The notes below the pieces were generated by a model. That model did no database searches, had not been told where the DNA came from, and was given only the letters and a program-made list of their open reading frames with translations. Below are positions 10,229 to 24,129 of a DNA stretch of 64,000 nucleotides, piece after piece; positions within the stretch are counted from its first letter, which is position 1, and every line of letters starts with the position of its first letter. A program made the position numbers and the translations under genes. Origin of the DNA: Isoperla grammatica (lineage: Eukaryota > Arthropoda > Insecta > Plecoptera > Perlodidae); contig OX246739.1 of assembly GCA_945910005.1 (NCBI GenBank), forward strand, positions 12,002,292-12,066,291, given 5' to 3'.

Positions 10229-13003
10229 TTACAATATATCAGTAGGCAATATGCAGTCTAATTTTCCTGAAGGCACACTAGAGTCTGTAATATCTGGCAT
10301 AGATGCCGAACCTTTCACGTTGCGATTTTTCGAAATGTTTGAAAGCTCTACACCATATTGGTTCAGTTCTTCCTCCTTCTTCTTTTTCAAGATTTTACCA
10401 CCTGTGAAACCTAAGAAAAACAAAAATATTAATGTTTTAAAATTTGGCCTGTATACACACGCACACACATACACACACAAATAAATAAAATAATTAAATT
10501 TGTATTTAGTAAATACTATTTACAATGTAGATATGATCTACCCACCAAGTTATGAACTGGTTTTCATGGGAGACATTACACTATGTATTATGTTCTTTGA
10601 CTTCTATCTTTATGCTTTTTGTATTATGTTCTATGACTGCTCCAAAGTCAATGTTTTATAATTAATACAGGTGTGCAAGAAGCATACAGATAGACTTAGC
10701 CCTGTCTATTGGCGTTCATTACAAAACTGTTGGTTACAAGAGTAGCCGCCAGAATAGGCCTAGTAGGCCTAGCTAGAACTTTGTATGTAATCAACTATGT
10801 AAACAAACTCACCAAGCTGTCATTCCGACTTTGATTTTCCTAAATTGATTCTTGAATTATGTCTCTTTATAGCCTAATGATTTGTGTGACTGTTGCCACA
10901 GCAACCAACTAATGCTTTAAATTTATTCATTGCAGGACACAGGTATATAAACATTAAACAACATTGTTAGAATAATTATAGGTTGTGGTGCAATGTTTAC
11001 TTTATTACGTGGGCAAAACATGATTCATTCTATCAGTAGTGGAGTCAATAGATTCTCATGTGTCACTGGTCATGTGTTAAAATATCGGGTTTTGATTGGA
11101 GCTCGCTAGGAAGATGAACAAGTTGGACATTTTTCCGAGCTTGCGCGAGCTGGCTCGCTCGTGTATCGGGCTGCCGGCAAGTTCCATGCTATCATTTGCA
11201 AGTCTACTCGTAGCGAGGAGCTCGCGCGAGCCAACTATCGCGAGTTTCTCATCGTGTAAAGCGGCGAGTTAGTGATACTTACCAATGAACCCACAGCCCA
11301 GAGCTGCAAGACCGCCTAACTTCATGCCGGCAAGAAGACCAATAGGTCCTCCTAGGCAGCCACCAATCACTGCACCAGCCACAGGGTAAATTGCTGTCTT
11401 CACATGTCGGAGGTGGGAGGCGCCTTTTTCAACGTTGTCTGCAGCCGTCTCCACACTTGACTCGATGTGACCAACATTTTCTTGCTGGTCCTGAAATGAC
11501 AATGCACGTGATTACAGCTTAATGAAGCACTGACACGTCACACATCCAAGGAGGGGTAATGGGGTTGAAACATTCCCTGCCTGTCATAAAAAGTGTGAGA
11601 GAAAAGAGAAAGGAAAGGAGAAGGGACCAAAGCAATTTTTACATGCTATGCTTACATTAATTTAATCTCTCCAGTTCCCAATTGCAACAAAATAATAAGA
11701 AGTCAAACTTAAGACTTCAAGTTACATGTCATGGCATAGCATATTATCAGCAGGTTCTGACATTATAATCTGTAAATATTAGGTAGCCTAGGGAGGCCTA
11801 TATTTGATTGTAACTTACATGAACTATTTGAGAAAAGTCTTTGAATAGCTCATTGATTTCTTGAACTTCTGTTTGAAGACATTCCCATGATTTAAGGCAC
11901 TGCTGTTGTTTTGCCAAGTCCTCACTTTTAACATTGATTTGGACTTGAAGGTTTACTAATTCTTTCTCATCGTTGTTTGGTTCTATTTGGTTCTCATTCG
12001 TCAATATGCTCTCCGGAGAAGTAGTGTTAGGCTCACTACATTTTGATGTCAAGTTTTTAGGAATTAATTGTAGATACTCGGTGATCGCATCTTGGGCATT
12101 CTGTCGAGCTACGGCCGTCAGTCGATCAAACTTGGCAAGGTCAGAATCTTGTACTTGATTTCGTAGCACATCCATTTCGTACAGAAGAGCCTTTAGTTGC
12201 TTGACTAGTCTTGTTGCATTTATTTGTTCCCGATGAACTCGATCCCAGGCTTCTTCAAACTGAAACTACAGAACAAATAAATTATGTTAGGCCCTACTTC
12301 AGTTAGGACTGTATGAGTTTCTATTTTGAATACATAGCGAATTGTGTGTTGGCATAGGCCTAGACGTTATGTTGCGCTTGAGCTATGCCAATTGTGCATA
12401 GGGCTTTAGGGCTAGCCTGTGCCAAAAATATAGACATATAAATCATAGGCCTAGGCCTAAACCTAGGACCCTAATAAGGAAGGCTTAGATGTGTAGCCTA
12501 GACGTAGGGCCATAACTCGACAGAAGTAGGCCTAGGCCCTAGTCAGCTGCATCACCAAGTGAGTTAATATAGGCTATCTGTGGTTGCGTGTTGCATCCTA
12601 GGCCCTACGTTTGAATATCACTGATGTAGGCTAATAAGGCCCTAAGCCTATAGCCCTAGACTAGGGCCTAGGTCTAGGTTTAGCCGAGCCTATGCATGTG
12701 CAAAGATAGATTGACAGTTTGATGACAATAGGCCTAGGCCTAAGCCCTATTGGTACCTGTGGCTAGGGCAAGGTCTAGGCCTACATCTAGCTACCCTAGC
12801 TAGGCCTAGCCTAGGCCCTACTACTAATGCCAGACATAACCTACCTTTTCAATATTGCTTTTATGCCTCTTGAGCAAGTCGACGTGATGTGGTACAGCAA
12901 CATCATTGAATTTATTCAGGGGTATTTCAACTCTTTTCAGAGGTTGTTTGATCGGTATTGAAAGCCCTCTGTCAGATGGAGTTGACCAATTTCCTGAAGA
13001 CAT
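10229..13003 (-). CDS. STX17: Syntaxin-17, autophagosomal Qa-SNARE
   Basis: Exons on the minus strand: 13003-12845, 12259-11819, 11490-11283 and 10401-10229. All have GT/AG borders; the phases (0, 0, 1) join into 981 nt, 326 residues plus stop. Human STX17 is about 302 residues. The N-terminal three-helix region spans roughly residues 25-120 (EEAWDRVHREQINATRLVKQ). The SNARE segment starts near W178 and contains the zero-layer glutamine region (DQQENV, from residue 201). A glycine-zipper hairpin membrane anchor covers about 234-270 (GAVIGGCLGGPIGLLAGMKL), followed by a basic segment (KILKKKKEEE). W-E-C-L at 178-181 sits where human STX17 has the LC3-interacting W-E-T-L. Family role: it pairs with SNAP29 and VAMP8 to fuse autophagosomes with lysosomes. 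Exon 4 adds a C-terminal tail longer than the human one. Confidence 0.96.
12340..12840. repeat. AGGCCTA-rich island in syntaxin-17 intron 1
   Basis: Much of this 500 bp is built from overlapping AGGCCTA, CCTAGGCC and TAGGGCC words. They are palindromic (AGGCCT, CCTAGG), so both strands look alike. There is no fixed period. A matching island lies at 35310-35815. Confidence 0.75.
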
Positions 13004-13308
13004 GATTTCTTACTAGGCCTATTGTGAAGGCAAAGGCACAGGTGAAAATGATAAGATTATGACAGGCCTCTTTGTGCCTCGTCAGCTCAAGTTACAGGCC
13101 TCGCACAGCTCTAGGGCCTAGGCCCAGTCTTTCTTGGATTTATTATTAGGCATATGCAAGCTGTATAACACAATCATAATGACACATGCCTATAACTATA
13201 GACCTCGGCCCTAGGCCCGTGAAAGTTCGTAAATATTTCTTCAAGTAACCTTGTTGACATATTACAAGGCCAGCTGATTTTACTTTGTTTTGTCTTTGCA
13301 CTTCGCAG

Positions 13309-13400
13309 TAGAGATGGCCGAAAAGAATCGATTCTTTCGAATAATCGATTGTTTCGATTTGTTCGATTAATCGATCGATTCTTTTTCAATTTCCAATTTT
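13309..13400. mobile_element. Left end of a hAT-type MITE with ATCGAT motif
   Basis: Begins TAGAGATGGCCGAAAAGAAT and continues with repeated TCGATT/AATCGA words, the same architecture as the complete elements at 3914, 8639 and 54894. I found no right end before the satellite begins at 13508, so this copy looks truncated, perhaps by the satellite. Confidence 0.55.
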
Positions 13401-13507
13401 GAAAGACGTCTGTGAAACGGGCTCCAACTCTCCCAGCTCCTAAAAAGGTCGATCAAGTAGTCCACTGCAATACAACTAGTTTCGAAATAACTACCAATAT
13501 CACTTTT

Positions 13508-16500
13508 ATTCAGTGGCGTTTTTGGAGCTGAGCCTATTGCTCAAAACTGACGGATAGGAATTTCTTGCTATGTAGACATTAAAAACAAGCTAGTTAATAC
13601 GCATCATACGAACCTACCCACTATGTTGTACAGTTCATACTTTTTAAACAAAAAAATAATATTTCAACGCTTTTCAGTGGCGTTTTTGGAGCTGAGCCTA
13701 TTGCTCAAAACTGACGAATAGGAATTACTTGCTTTAAAGATATTAAAAACAAGCAAGTTAATACGCTTCATACGAACCTACCCACTATGTTGTACAGTTC
13801 ATACTTTTTAAACAAAAAAATAATATTTCAACGCTATTCAGTGGCGTTTTTGGAGCTGAGCCTATTGCTCAAAACTGACGGATAGGAATTTCTTGCTTTA
13901 AAGATATTAAAAACAAGCAAGTTAATACGCTTCATGCGAACCTACCCACTATGTTGTACAGTTCATACTTTTTAAACAAAAAAATAATATTTCAACGCTA
14001 TTCAGTGGCGTTTTTGGAGCTGAGCCTATTGCTCAAAACTGACGGATAGGAATTTCTTGCTTTGTAGACATTAAAAACAAGCAAGTTAATGCGCTTCATA
14101 CGAATATACCCACTATGTTGTACAATTCATACTTTTTAAACAAAAAAATAATATTTCAACGCTATTCAGTGGCGTTTTTGGAGCTGAGCCTATTGCTCAA
14201 AACTGACGGATAGGAATTTCTTGCTTTGTAGACATTAAAAACAAGCAAGTTAATGCGCTTCATACGAATATACCCACTATGTTGTACAAATCATACTTTT
14301 TAAACAAAAAAATAATATTTCAACGCTATTCAGTGGCGTTTTTGGAGCTGAGCCTATTGCTCAAAACTGACGGATAGGAATTTCTTGCTTTAAAGATATA
14401 AAAAACAAACAAGTTAATACGCTTCATACGAACCTATCCACTATGTTGTACAGTTCATACTTTTTAAACAAAAAAATAATATTTCAACGCTATCAGTGGC
14501 GTTTTTGGAGCTGAGCCTATAGCTCAAAACTGACGGATAGGAATTTCTTGCTTTGTAGACATTATAAACAAGCTAGTTAATACGCTTCATACGAACCTAC
14601 CCACTATGTTGTACAGTTCATACTTTTTTTTACAAAAAAATAACATTTCAACGCTATTCAGTGGCGTTTTTGGAGCTGAGCCTATTGCTCAAAACTGACG
14701 GATAGGAATTTCTTGGTTTGTAGACATTAAAAACAAGATAGTTAATACGCATCATACGAACCTACCCACTATGTTGTACAGTTCATACTTTTTAAACAAA
14801 AAAATAATATTTCAACGCTAGTCAGTGGCGTTTTTGGAGCTGAGCCTATTGCTCAAAACTGACGGATAGGAATTTCTTGCTTTAAAGATATTAAAAACAA
14901 GCAAGTTAATACGCTTCATACGAACCTACCCACTATGTTGTACAGTTCATACTTTTTAAACAAAAAAATAATATTTCAACGCTATTCAGTGGCGTTTTTG
15001 GAGCTGAGCCTATTGCTCAAAACTGACGGATAGGAATTTCTTGCTTTAAAGATATTAAAAACAAGCAAGTTAATACGCTTCATGCGAACCTACCCACTAT
15101 GTTGTACAGTTCATACTTTTTAAACAAAAAAATAATATTTCAACGCTATTCAGTGGCGTTTTTGGAGCTGAGCCTATTGCTCAAAACTGACGGATAGGAA
15201 TTTCTTGCTTTAAAAATATTAAAAACGAGCTAGTTAATACGCTTCATACGAACCTACCCACTATGTTGTACAGTTCATACTTTTTTAACAAAAAAATATT
15301 ATTTCAACGCTATTCAGTGGCGTTTTTGGAGCTGAGCCTATTGCTCAAAACTGACGGATAGGAATTTCTTGCTTTAAAGATATTAAAAACAAGCAAGTAA
15401 ATGCGCTTCATACGAACCTATCCACTATCTTGTACAGTTCATACTTTTTCAACAAAAAAATAATATTTCAACGCTATCAGTGGCGTTTTTGGAGCTGAGC
15501 CTATTGCTCAAAACTGACGGATAGGAATTTCTTGCTTTGTAGACATTATAAACAAGCTAGTTAATACGCTTCATACGAACCTACCCACTATGTTGTACAG
15601 TTCATACTTTTTTTTACAAAAAAATAACATTTCAACGCTATTCAGTGGCGTTTTTGGAGCTGAGCCTATTGCTCAAAACTGACGGATAGGAATTTCTTGG
15701 TTTGTAGACATTAAAAACAAGATAGTTAATACGCATCATACGAACCTACCCACTATGTTGTACAGTTCATACTTTTTAAACAAAAAAATAATATTTCAAC
15801 GCTAGTCAGTGGCGTTTTTGGAGCTGAGCCTATTGCTCAAAACTGACGGATAGGAATTTCTTGCTTTAAAGATATTAAAAACAAGCAAGTTAATACGCTT
15901 CATACGAACCTACCCACTATGTTGTACAGTTCATACTTTTTAAACAAAAAATAATATTTCAACGCTATTCAGTGGCGTTTTTGGAGCTGAGCCTATTGCT
16001 CAAAACTGACGGATAGGAATTTCTTGCTTTAAAAATATTAAAAACAAGCAAGTTAATACGCTTCATGCGAACCTACCCACTATGTTGTACAGTTCATACT
16101 TTTTAAACAAAAAAATAATATTTCAACGCTATTCAGTGGCGTTTTTGGAGCTGAGCCTATTGCTCAAAACTGACGAATAGGAATTTCTTGCTTTAAAAAT
16201 ATTAAAAACGAGCTAGTTAATACGCTTCATACGAACCTACCCACTATGTTGTACAGTTCATACTTTTTTAACAAAAAAATAATATTTCAACGCTATTCAG
16301 TGGCGTTTTTGGAGCTGAGCCTATTGCTCAAAACTGACGGATAGGAATTTCTTGCTTTAAAGATATTAAAAACAAGCAAGTAAATGCGCTTCATACGAAC
16401 CTATCCACTATCTTGTACAGTTCATACTTTTTAAACAAAAAAATAATATTTCAACGCTATCAGTGGCGTTTTTGGAGCTGAGCCCATTGCTCAAAACTGA

Positions 16501-19500
16501 CGGATAGGAATTTCTTGCTTTGTAGACATTATAAACAAGCTAGTTAATACGCTTCATACGAACCTACCCACTATGTTGTACAGTTCATACTTTTTAAACA
16601 AAAAAATAATATTTCAACGCTATTCAGTGGCGTTTTTGGAGCTGAGCCTATTGCTCAAAACTGACGGATAGGAATTTCTTGGTTTGTAGACATTAAAAAC
16701 AAGATAGTTAATACGCATCATACGAACCTACCCACTATGTTGTACAGTTCATACTTTTTAAACAAAAAAATAATATTTCAACGCTAGTCAGTGGCGTTTT
16801 TGGAGCTGAGCCTATTGCTCAAAACTGACGGATAGGAATTTCTTGCTTTAAAGATATTAAAAACAAGCAAGTTAATACGCTTCATACGAACTTACCCACT
16901 ATGTTGTACAGTTCATACTTTTTAAACAAAAAAATAATATTTCAACGCTATTCAGTGGCGTTTTTGGAGCTGAGCCTATTGCTCAAAACTGACGGATAGG
17001 AATTTCTTGCTTTAAAGATATTAAAAACAAGCAAGTTAATTCGCTTCATGCGAACCTACCCACTATGTTGTACAGTTCATACTTTTTAAACAAAAAAATA
17101 ATATTTCAACGCTATTCAGTGGCGTTTTTGGAGCTGAGCCTATTGCTCAAAACTGACGGATAGGAATTTCTTGCTTTAAAAATATTAAAAACGAGCTAGT
17201 TAATACGCTTCATACGAACCTACCCACTATGTTGTACAGTTCATACTTTTTTAACAAAAAAATAATATTTCAACGCTATTCAGTGGCGTTTTTGGAGCTG
17301 AGCCTATTGTTCAAAACTGATGGATAGGAATTTCTTGCTTTAAAGATATTAAAAACAAGCAAGTAAATGCGCTTCATACGAACCAATCCACTATCTTGTA
17401 CAGTTCATACTTTTTAAACAAAAAAATAATATTTCAACGCTATCAGTGGCGTTTTTGGAGCTGAGCTTATTGCTCAAAACTGACGGATAGGAATTTCTTG
17501 CTTTGTAGACATTATAAACAAGCTAGTTAATACGCTTCATACGAACCTACCCACTATGTTGTACAGTTCATACTTTTTTTTACAAAAAAATAATATTTCA
17601 ACGCTATTCAGTGGCGTTTTTGGAGCTGAGCCTATTGCTCAAAACTGACGGATAGGAATTACTTGCTATGTAGACATTAAAAACAAGCTAGTTAATACGC
17701 ATCATACGAACCTACCCACTATGTTGTACAGTTCATACTTTTTAAACAAAAAAATAATATTTCAACGCTTTTCAGTGGCGTTTTTGGAGCTGAGCCTATT
17801 GCTCAAAACTGACGGATAGGAATTTCTTGCTTTAAAGATATTAAAAACAAGCAAGTTAATACGCTTCATACGAACCTACCCACTATGTTGTACAGTTCAT
17901 ACTTTTTAAACAAAAAAATAATATTTTAACGCTATTCAGTGGCGTTTTTGGACCTGAGCCTATTGCTCAAAACTGACGGATAGGAATTTCGTGCTTTAAA
18001 GATATTAAAAACAAGCAAGTTAATACGCTTCATACGAACCTACCCACTATGTTGTACAGTTCATACTTTTTAAACAAAAAAATAATATTTCAACGCTATT
18101 CAGTGGCGTTTTTGGAGCTGAGCCTATTGCTCAAAACTGACGGATAGGAATTTCTTGCTTTAAAAATATTAAAAACGAGCTAGTTAATACGCTTCATACG
18201 AACCTACCCACTATGTTGTACAGTTCATACTTTTTTAACAAAAAAATAATATTTCAACGCTATTCAGTGGCGTTTTTGGAGCTGAGCCTATTGCTCAAAA
18301 CTGACGGATAGGAATTTCTTGCTTTAAAGATATTAAAAACAAGCAAGTAAATGCGCTTCATACGAACCTACCCACTATCTTGTACAGTTCATACTTTTTA
18401 AACAAAAAAATAATATTTCAACGCTATCAGTGGCGTTTTTGGAGCTGAGCCTATTGCTCAAAACTGACGGATAGGAATTTCTTGCTTTGTAGACATTATA
18501 AACAAGCTAGTAAATACGCTTCATACGAACCTACCCACTATGTTGTACAGTTCATACTTTTTTTTACAAAAAAATAACATTTCAACGCTATTCAGTGGCG
18601 TTTTTGGAGCTGAGCCTATTGCTCAAAACTGACGGATAGGAATTTCTTGGTTTGTAGACATTAAAAACAAGATAGTTAATACGCATCATACGAACCTACC
18701 CACTATGTTGTACAGTTCATACTTTTTAAACAAAAAAATAATATTTCAACGCTAGTCAGTGGCGTTTTTGGAGCTGAGCCTATTGCTCAAAACTGACGGA
18801 TAGGAATTTCTTGCTTTAAAGATATTAAAAACAAGCAAGTTAATACGCTTCATACGAACCTACCCACTATGTTGTACAGTTCATACTTTTTAAACAAAAA
18901 ATAATATTTCAACGCTATTCAGTGGCGTTTTTGGAGCTGAGCCTATTGCTCAAAACTGACGGATAGGAATTTCTTGCTTTAAAAATATTAAAAACAAGCA
19001 AGTTAATACGCTTCATGCGAACCTACCCACTATGTTGTACAGTTCATACTTTTTAAACAAAAAAATAATATTTCAACGCTATTCAGTGGCGTTTTTGGAG
19101 CTGAGCCTATTGCTCAAAACTGACGGATAGGAATTTCTTGCTTTAAAAATATTAAAAACGAGCTAGTTAATACGCTTCATACGAACCTACCCACTATGTT
19201 GTACAGTTCATACTTTTTTAACAAAAAAATAATATTTCAACGCTATTCAGTGGCGTTTTTGGAGCTGAGCCTATTGCTCAAAACTGACGGATAGGAATTT
19301 CTTGCTTTAAAGATATTAAAAACAAGCAAGTAAATGCGCTTCATACGAACCTATCCACTATCTTGTACAGTTCATACTTTTTAAACAATAAAATAATATT
19401 TCAACGCTATCAGTGGCGTTTTTGGAGCTGAGCCTATTGCTCAAAACTGACGGATAGGAATTTCTTGCTTTGTAGACATTATAAACAAGCTAGTTAATAC

Positions 19501-22500
19501 GCTTCATACGAACCTACCCACTATGTTGTACAGTTCATACTTTTTAAACAAAAAAATAATATTTCAACGCTATTCAGTGGCGTTTTTGGAGCTGAGCCTA
19601 TTGCTCAAAACTGACGGATAGGAATTTCTTGGTTTGTAGACATTAAAAACAAGATAGTTAATACGCATCATACGAACCTACCCACTATGTTGTACAGTTC
19701 ATACTTTTTAAACAAAAAAATAATATTTCAACGCTATTCAGTGGCGTTTTTGGAGCTGAGCCTATTGCTCAAAACTGACGGATAGGAATTTCTTGCTTTA
19801 AAGATATTAAAAACAAGCAAGTAAATGCGCTTCATACAAACCTATCCACTATCTTGTACAGTTCATACTTTTTAAACAAAAAAATAATATTTCAACGCTA
19901 TCAGTGGCGTTTTTGGAGCTGAGCCTATTGCTCAAAACTGACGGATAGGAATTTCTTGCTTTGTAGACATTATAAACAAGCTAGTTAATACGCTTCATAC
20001 GAACCTACCCACTATGTTGTACAGTTCATACTTTTTAAACAAAAAAATAATATTTCAACGCTATTCAGTGGCGTTTTTGGAGCTGAGCCTATTGCTCAAA
20101 ACTGACGGATAGGAATTTCTTGGTTTGTAGACATTAAAAACAAGATAGTTAATACGCATCATACGAACCTACCCACTATGTTGTACAGTTCATACTTTTT
20201 AAACAAAAAAATAATATTTCAACGCTAGTCAGTGGCGTTTTTGGAGCTGAGCCTATTGCTCAAAACTGACGGATAGGAATTTCTTGCTTTAAAGATATTA
20301 AAAACAAGCAAGTTAATACGCTTTATACGAACTTACCCACTATGTTGTACAGTTCATACTTTTTAAACAAAAAAATAATATTTCAACGCTATTCAGTGGC
20401 GTTTTTGGAGCTGAGCCTATTGCTCAAAACTGACGGATAGGAATTTCTTGCTTTAAAGATATTAAAAACAAGCAAGTTAATTCGCTTCATGCGAACCTAC
20501 CCACTATGTTGTACAGTTCATACTTTTTAAACAAAAAAATAATATTTCAACGCTATTCAGTGGCGTTTTTGGAGCTGAGCCTATTGCTCAAAACTGACGG
20601 ATAGGAATTTCTTGCTTTAAAAATATTAAAAACGAGCTAGTTAATACGCTTCATACGAACCTACCCACTATGTTGTACAGTTCATACTTTTTTAACAAAA
20701 AAATAATATTTCAACGCTATTCAGTGGCGTTTTTGGAGCTGAGCCTATTGTTCAAAACTGATGGATAGGAATTTCTTGCTTTAAAGATATTAAAAACAAG
20801 CAAGTAAATGCGCTTCATACGAACCAATCCACTATCTTGTACAGTTCATACTTTTTAAACAAAAAAATAATATTTCAACGCTATCAGTGGCGTTTTTGGA
20901 GCTGAGCTTATTGCTCAAAACTGACGGATAGGAATTTCTTGCTTTGTAGACATTATAAACAAGCTAGTTAATACGCTTCATACGAACCTACCCACTATGT
21001 TGTACAGTTCATACTTTTTTTTACAAAAAAATAATATTTCAACGCTATTCAGTGGCGTTTTTGGAGCTGAGCCTATTGCTCAAAACTGACGGATAGGAAT
21101 TACTTGCTATGTAGACATTAAAAACAAGCTAGTTAATACGCATCATACGAACCTACCCACTATGTTGTACAGTTCATACTTTTTAAACAAAAAAATAATA
21201 TTTCAACGCTTTTCAGTGGCGTTTTTGGAGCTGAGCCTATTGCTCAAAACTGACGGATAGGAATTTCTTGCTTTAAAGATATTAAAAACAAGCAAGTTAA
21301 TACGCTTCATACGAACCTACCCACTATGTTGTACAGTTCATACTTTTTAAACAAAAAAATAATATTTTAACGCTATTCAGTGGCGTTTTTGGACCTGAGC
21401 CTATTGCTCAAAACTGACGGAAAGGAATTTCGTGCTTTAAAGATATTAAAAACAAGCAAGTTAATACGCTTCATACGAACCTACCCACTATGTTGTACAG
21501 TTCATACTTTTTAAACAAAAAAATAATATTTCAACGCTATTCAGTGGCGTTTTTGGAGCTGAGCCTATTGCTCAAAACTGACGGATAGGAATTTCTTGCT
21601 TTGTAGACATTAAAAACAAGCAAGTTAATGCGCTTCATACGAATATACCCACTATGTTGTACAGTTCATACTTTTTAAACAAAAAAATAATATTTCAACG
21701 CTATCAGTGGCGTTTTTGGAGCTGAGCCTATTGCTCAAAACTGACGGATAGGAATTTCTTGCTTTAAAGATATTAAAAACAAGCAAGTTAATAGGCTTCA
21801 TACGAACCTACCTTCTATGTTGTACAGTTCATAGTTTTTAAACAAAAAAATAATATTTCAACGCTATTCAGTGGCGTTTTTGGAGCTGAGCCTATTGCTC
21901 AAAACTGACGGATAGGAATTTCTTGCTTTGTAGACATTAAAAACAAGCAAGTTAATGCGCTTCAAACGAATATACCCACTATGTTGTAAAAATCATACTT
22001 TTTAAACAAAAAAATAATATTTCAACGCTATTCAGTGGCGTTTTTGGAGCTGAGCCTATTGCTCAAAACTGACGGATAGGAATTTCTTGCTTTGTAGACA
22101 TTAAAAACAAGCTAGTAAATACGCATCATACGAACCTACCCACTATGTTGTACAGTCCCTACTTTTTAAACAAAATAATAATATTTCAACGCTAGTCAGT
22201 GGCGTTTTTGGAGCTGAACCTATTGCTCAAAACTGACGGATAGGAATTTCTTGCTTTAAAGATATTACAAACAAGCAAGTTAATACGCTTCATACGAACC
22301 TATCCACTATGTTGTACAGTTCATACTTTTTAAACAAAAAAATAATATTTCAACGCTATTCAGTGGCGTTTTTGGAGCTGAGCCTATTGCTCAAAACTGA
22401 CGGATAGGAATTTCTTGCTTTAAAAATATTACAAACAAGCAAGTTAATATGCTTCATACGAACCTACCCACTATGTTTTACAGTTCATACTTTTTAAACA

Positions 22501-23093
22501 AAAAAAAAATATTTCAACGCTATTCAGTGGCGTTTTTGGAGCTGAGCCTACTGCTCAAAACTGACGGATAGGAATTTCTTGCTTTAAAGATATGAAAAAC
22601 AAGCAAGTTAATACGCTTCATACGAACCTACCCACTATGTTGTACAGTTCATACTTTTTAAACAAAAAAATAATATTTCAACGCTATCAGTGGCGTTTTT
22701 GCACCTGAGCCTATTGCTCAAAACTGACGGATAGGAATTTCTTACTATGTAGACATTAAAAACAAGCTAGTTAATACGCTTCATACGAACCTACCCACTA
22801 TGTTGTACAGTTCATACTTTTTAAACAAAAAAATAATATTTCAACGCTTGTCAGTGGCGTTTTTGGCGCTGAGCCTATTGCTCAAAACTAACGGATAGGA
22901 ATTTCTTGCTTTAAAGATATTAAAAACAAGCAAGTTAATACGCTTCATACGAACCTACCCACTATGTTGTACAGTTCATACTTTTTAAACAAAAAAATAA
23001 TATTTCAACGCTATTCAGTGGCGTTTTTGGAGCTGAGCCTATTGCTCAAAACTGACGGATAGGAATTTCTTGCTTTGTAGACATTAAAAACAA
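13508..23093 (+). repeat. 164 bp satellite array, about 58 monomers
   Basis: Tandem copies of a 164 bp monomer; CAGTGGCGTTTTTGGAGCTG recurs at 13511, 13675, 13839 and onward. Each monomer contains a small dyad (TTTTGGAGC ... GCTCAAAA) and an A-rich segment (AAACAAAAAAATAATATTTC). Neighbouring monomers differ at consistent diagnostic positions, for example TTTAAAGATATT versus TTTGTAGACATT. The array starts abruptly after unrelated sequence and ends inside a monomer at about 23093. No coding capacity. The array at 28637-34470 is the same monomer on the other strand. Confidence 0.97.
14494..21540 (+). repeat. Six-monomer higher-order repeat, about 984 bp
   Basis: The diagnostic ATTATAAACA variant occurs at 14561, 15545, 16528, 17511, 18495, 19478, 19969 and 20952. 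The spacings are 983-984 bp except one of 491 bp. Six monomer types follow in fixed order: (1) GACATTATAAAC; (2) TTGGTTTGTAGAC with AAGATAG; (3) GCTAGTCAGTGG; (4) TTCATGCG; (5) AAAAACGAGC; (6) AAGTAAATGCG with CTATCTTG. The 491 bp unit runs 1-2-6, so monomers 3-5 are missing there. Confidence 0.88.
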
Positions 23094-24027
23094 CCCTCTC
23101 TGGGAAATCTTCAGTCAGTCGGGTAACGGCGTCAGAGTTCTGGATAACTGAGTCTTCACTTTTCCATGCTCCAGTTCTTTCCCCAACGCAGAAGTTGAGT
23201 AACGTCTATAAAGTATAAACTATAATTTATATATAGTGTTGGGGGTACCGAAGAATATAAGTCGGGGGGGGGGGGTTATGGTTTAATAGTTTTATGACTG
23301 AGGGCGACCCTGTTGTTATCAAACACTATTTTAAATTCTGTGAACAACTTTTTTATAATTCACACTATTTGATTGTAGGATTGCAATATTTTTTTATGAT
23401 TTGCACTCTTTTCACCAAATCCCCACGATCAAAACTGGTCAAGTTGTGGATGATGTAAGTTTGTGGTATTTCCTGAAGACAAACTTGCATCCTCTATTAT
23501 AACTAGTCAGTTTTAGCTTATAATCTTAGAAAGTCACCGAAAAAAAGTGTAATTCATAACTTTCATTTATCTTTAAAATATAGGCTAAATATTATATTTT
23601 TAAGTTAATTATTCAATATGAGTTACTAAAAAAAGTTTAATCAAAAAAAAAAAATTGAAAACTGATCACAATCGATTCTTTTAAACGGAGAGAAACAGGT
23701 CGTAAATCCCAAGTTTGCTCGCTTCTAAGTGCTGTAAATTATATGACTATCTTTCCCTGGCTGCTACTCGTAGAGGGGTAAAATCTTTTTCTCATTTGAC
23801 GAATTGCGTTTCTTTCAAAGGCCTTGACCGTGTTTTTAGTTTGTCCACACTCCACACTTTCAAGGAAAAAAATATCATTTGCCAGTGGTCTTTGTGCAAG
23901 TCGCGGGTGTGAAAACCAACCTTTTCCATTCTTGACGAAACCTTCTCATAAAGATAAATTGAACCCCACTCCCCTACATTAGCTTAAAAACTACACAAAA
24001 CACATTTTCTGTAAAGAGAAAGTGACT
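23094..24027. other. Gene-free stretch after the first satellite array
   Basis: Unique-looking AT-rich sequence with a 12-base G run (23264-23275). No coding region or repeat family recognised. Confidence 0.45.
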
Positions 24028-24115
24028 TTCAGTGCTTAGCAGTATAAGCCGTGAGACTCTAATTCGGAAGGTCGCCAGTTCTATACCGGCCACCGGCAAT
24101 ACTAACCGAAGGTTT
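24028..24115. repeat. tRNA-like segment, possible SINE head
   Basis: A TTAGCAG-like A box, a GAGACTCTAATT anticodon-arm-like stretch and a B-box-like AGTTCTATACCGG are spaced as in a tRNA. The terminal stem is not complementary, so this is not a functional tRNA. A tRNA-derived SINE fragment is the best reading. Confidence 0.4.
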
Positions 24116-24129
24116 TTTATTCTGTTTTC

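Noticed and set aside
13508..23093. Calling the array a centromere
   Set aside because: Length and higher-order structure are suggestive, but 9.6 kb is small, and neither chromatin nor cytological evidence is available here.
24028..24115. Functional tRNA gene
   Set aside because: A- and B-box-like words exist but the acceptor stem does not pair, so a SINE-like relic is a better fit.
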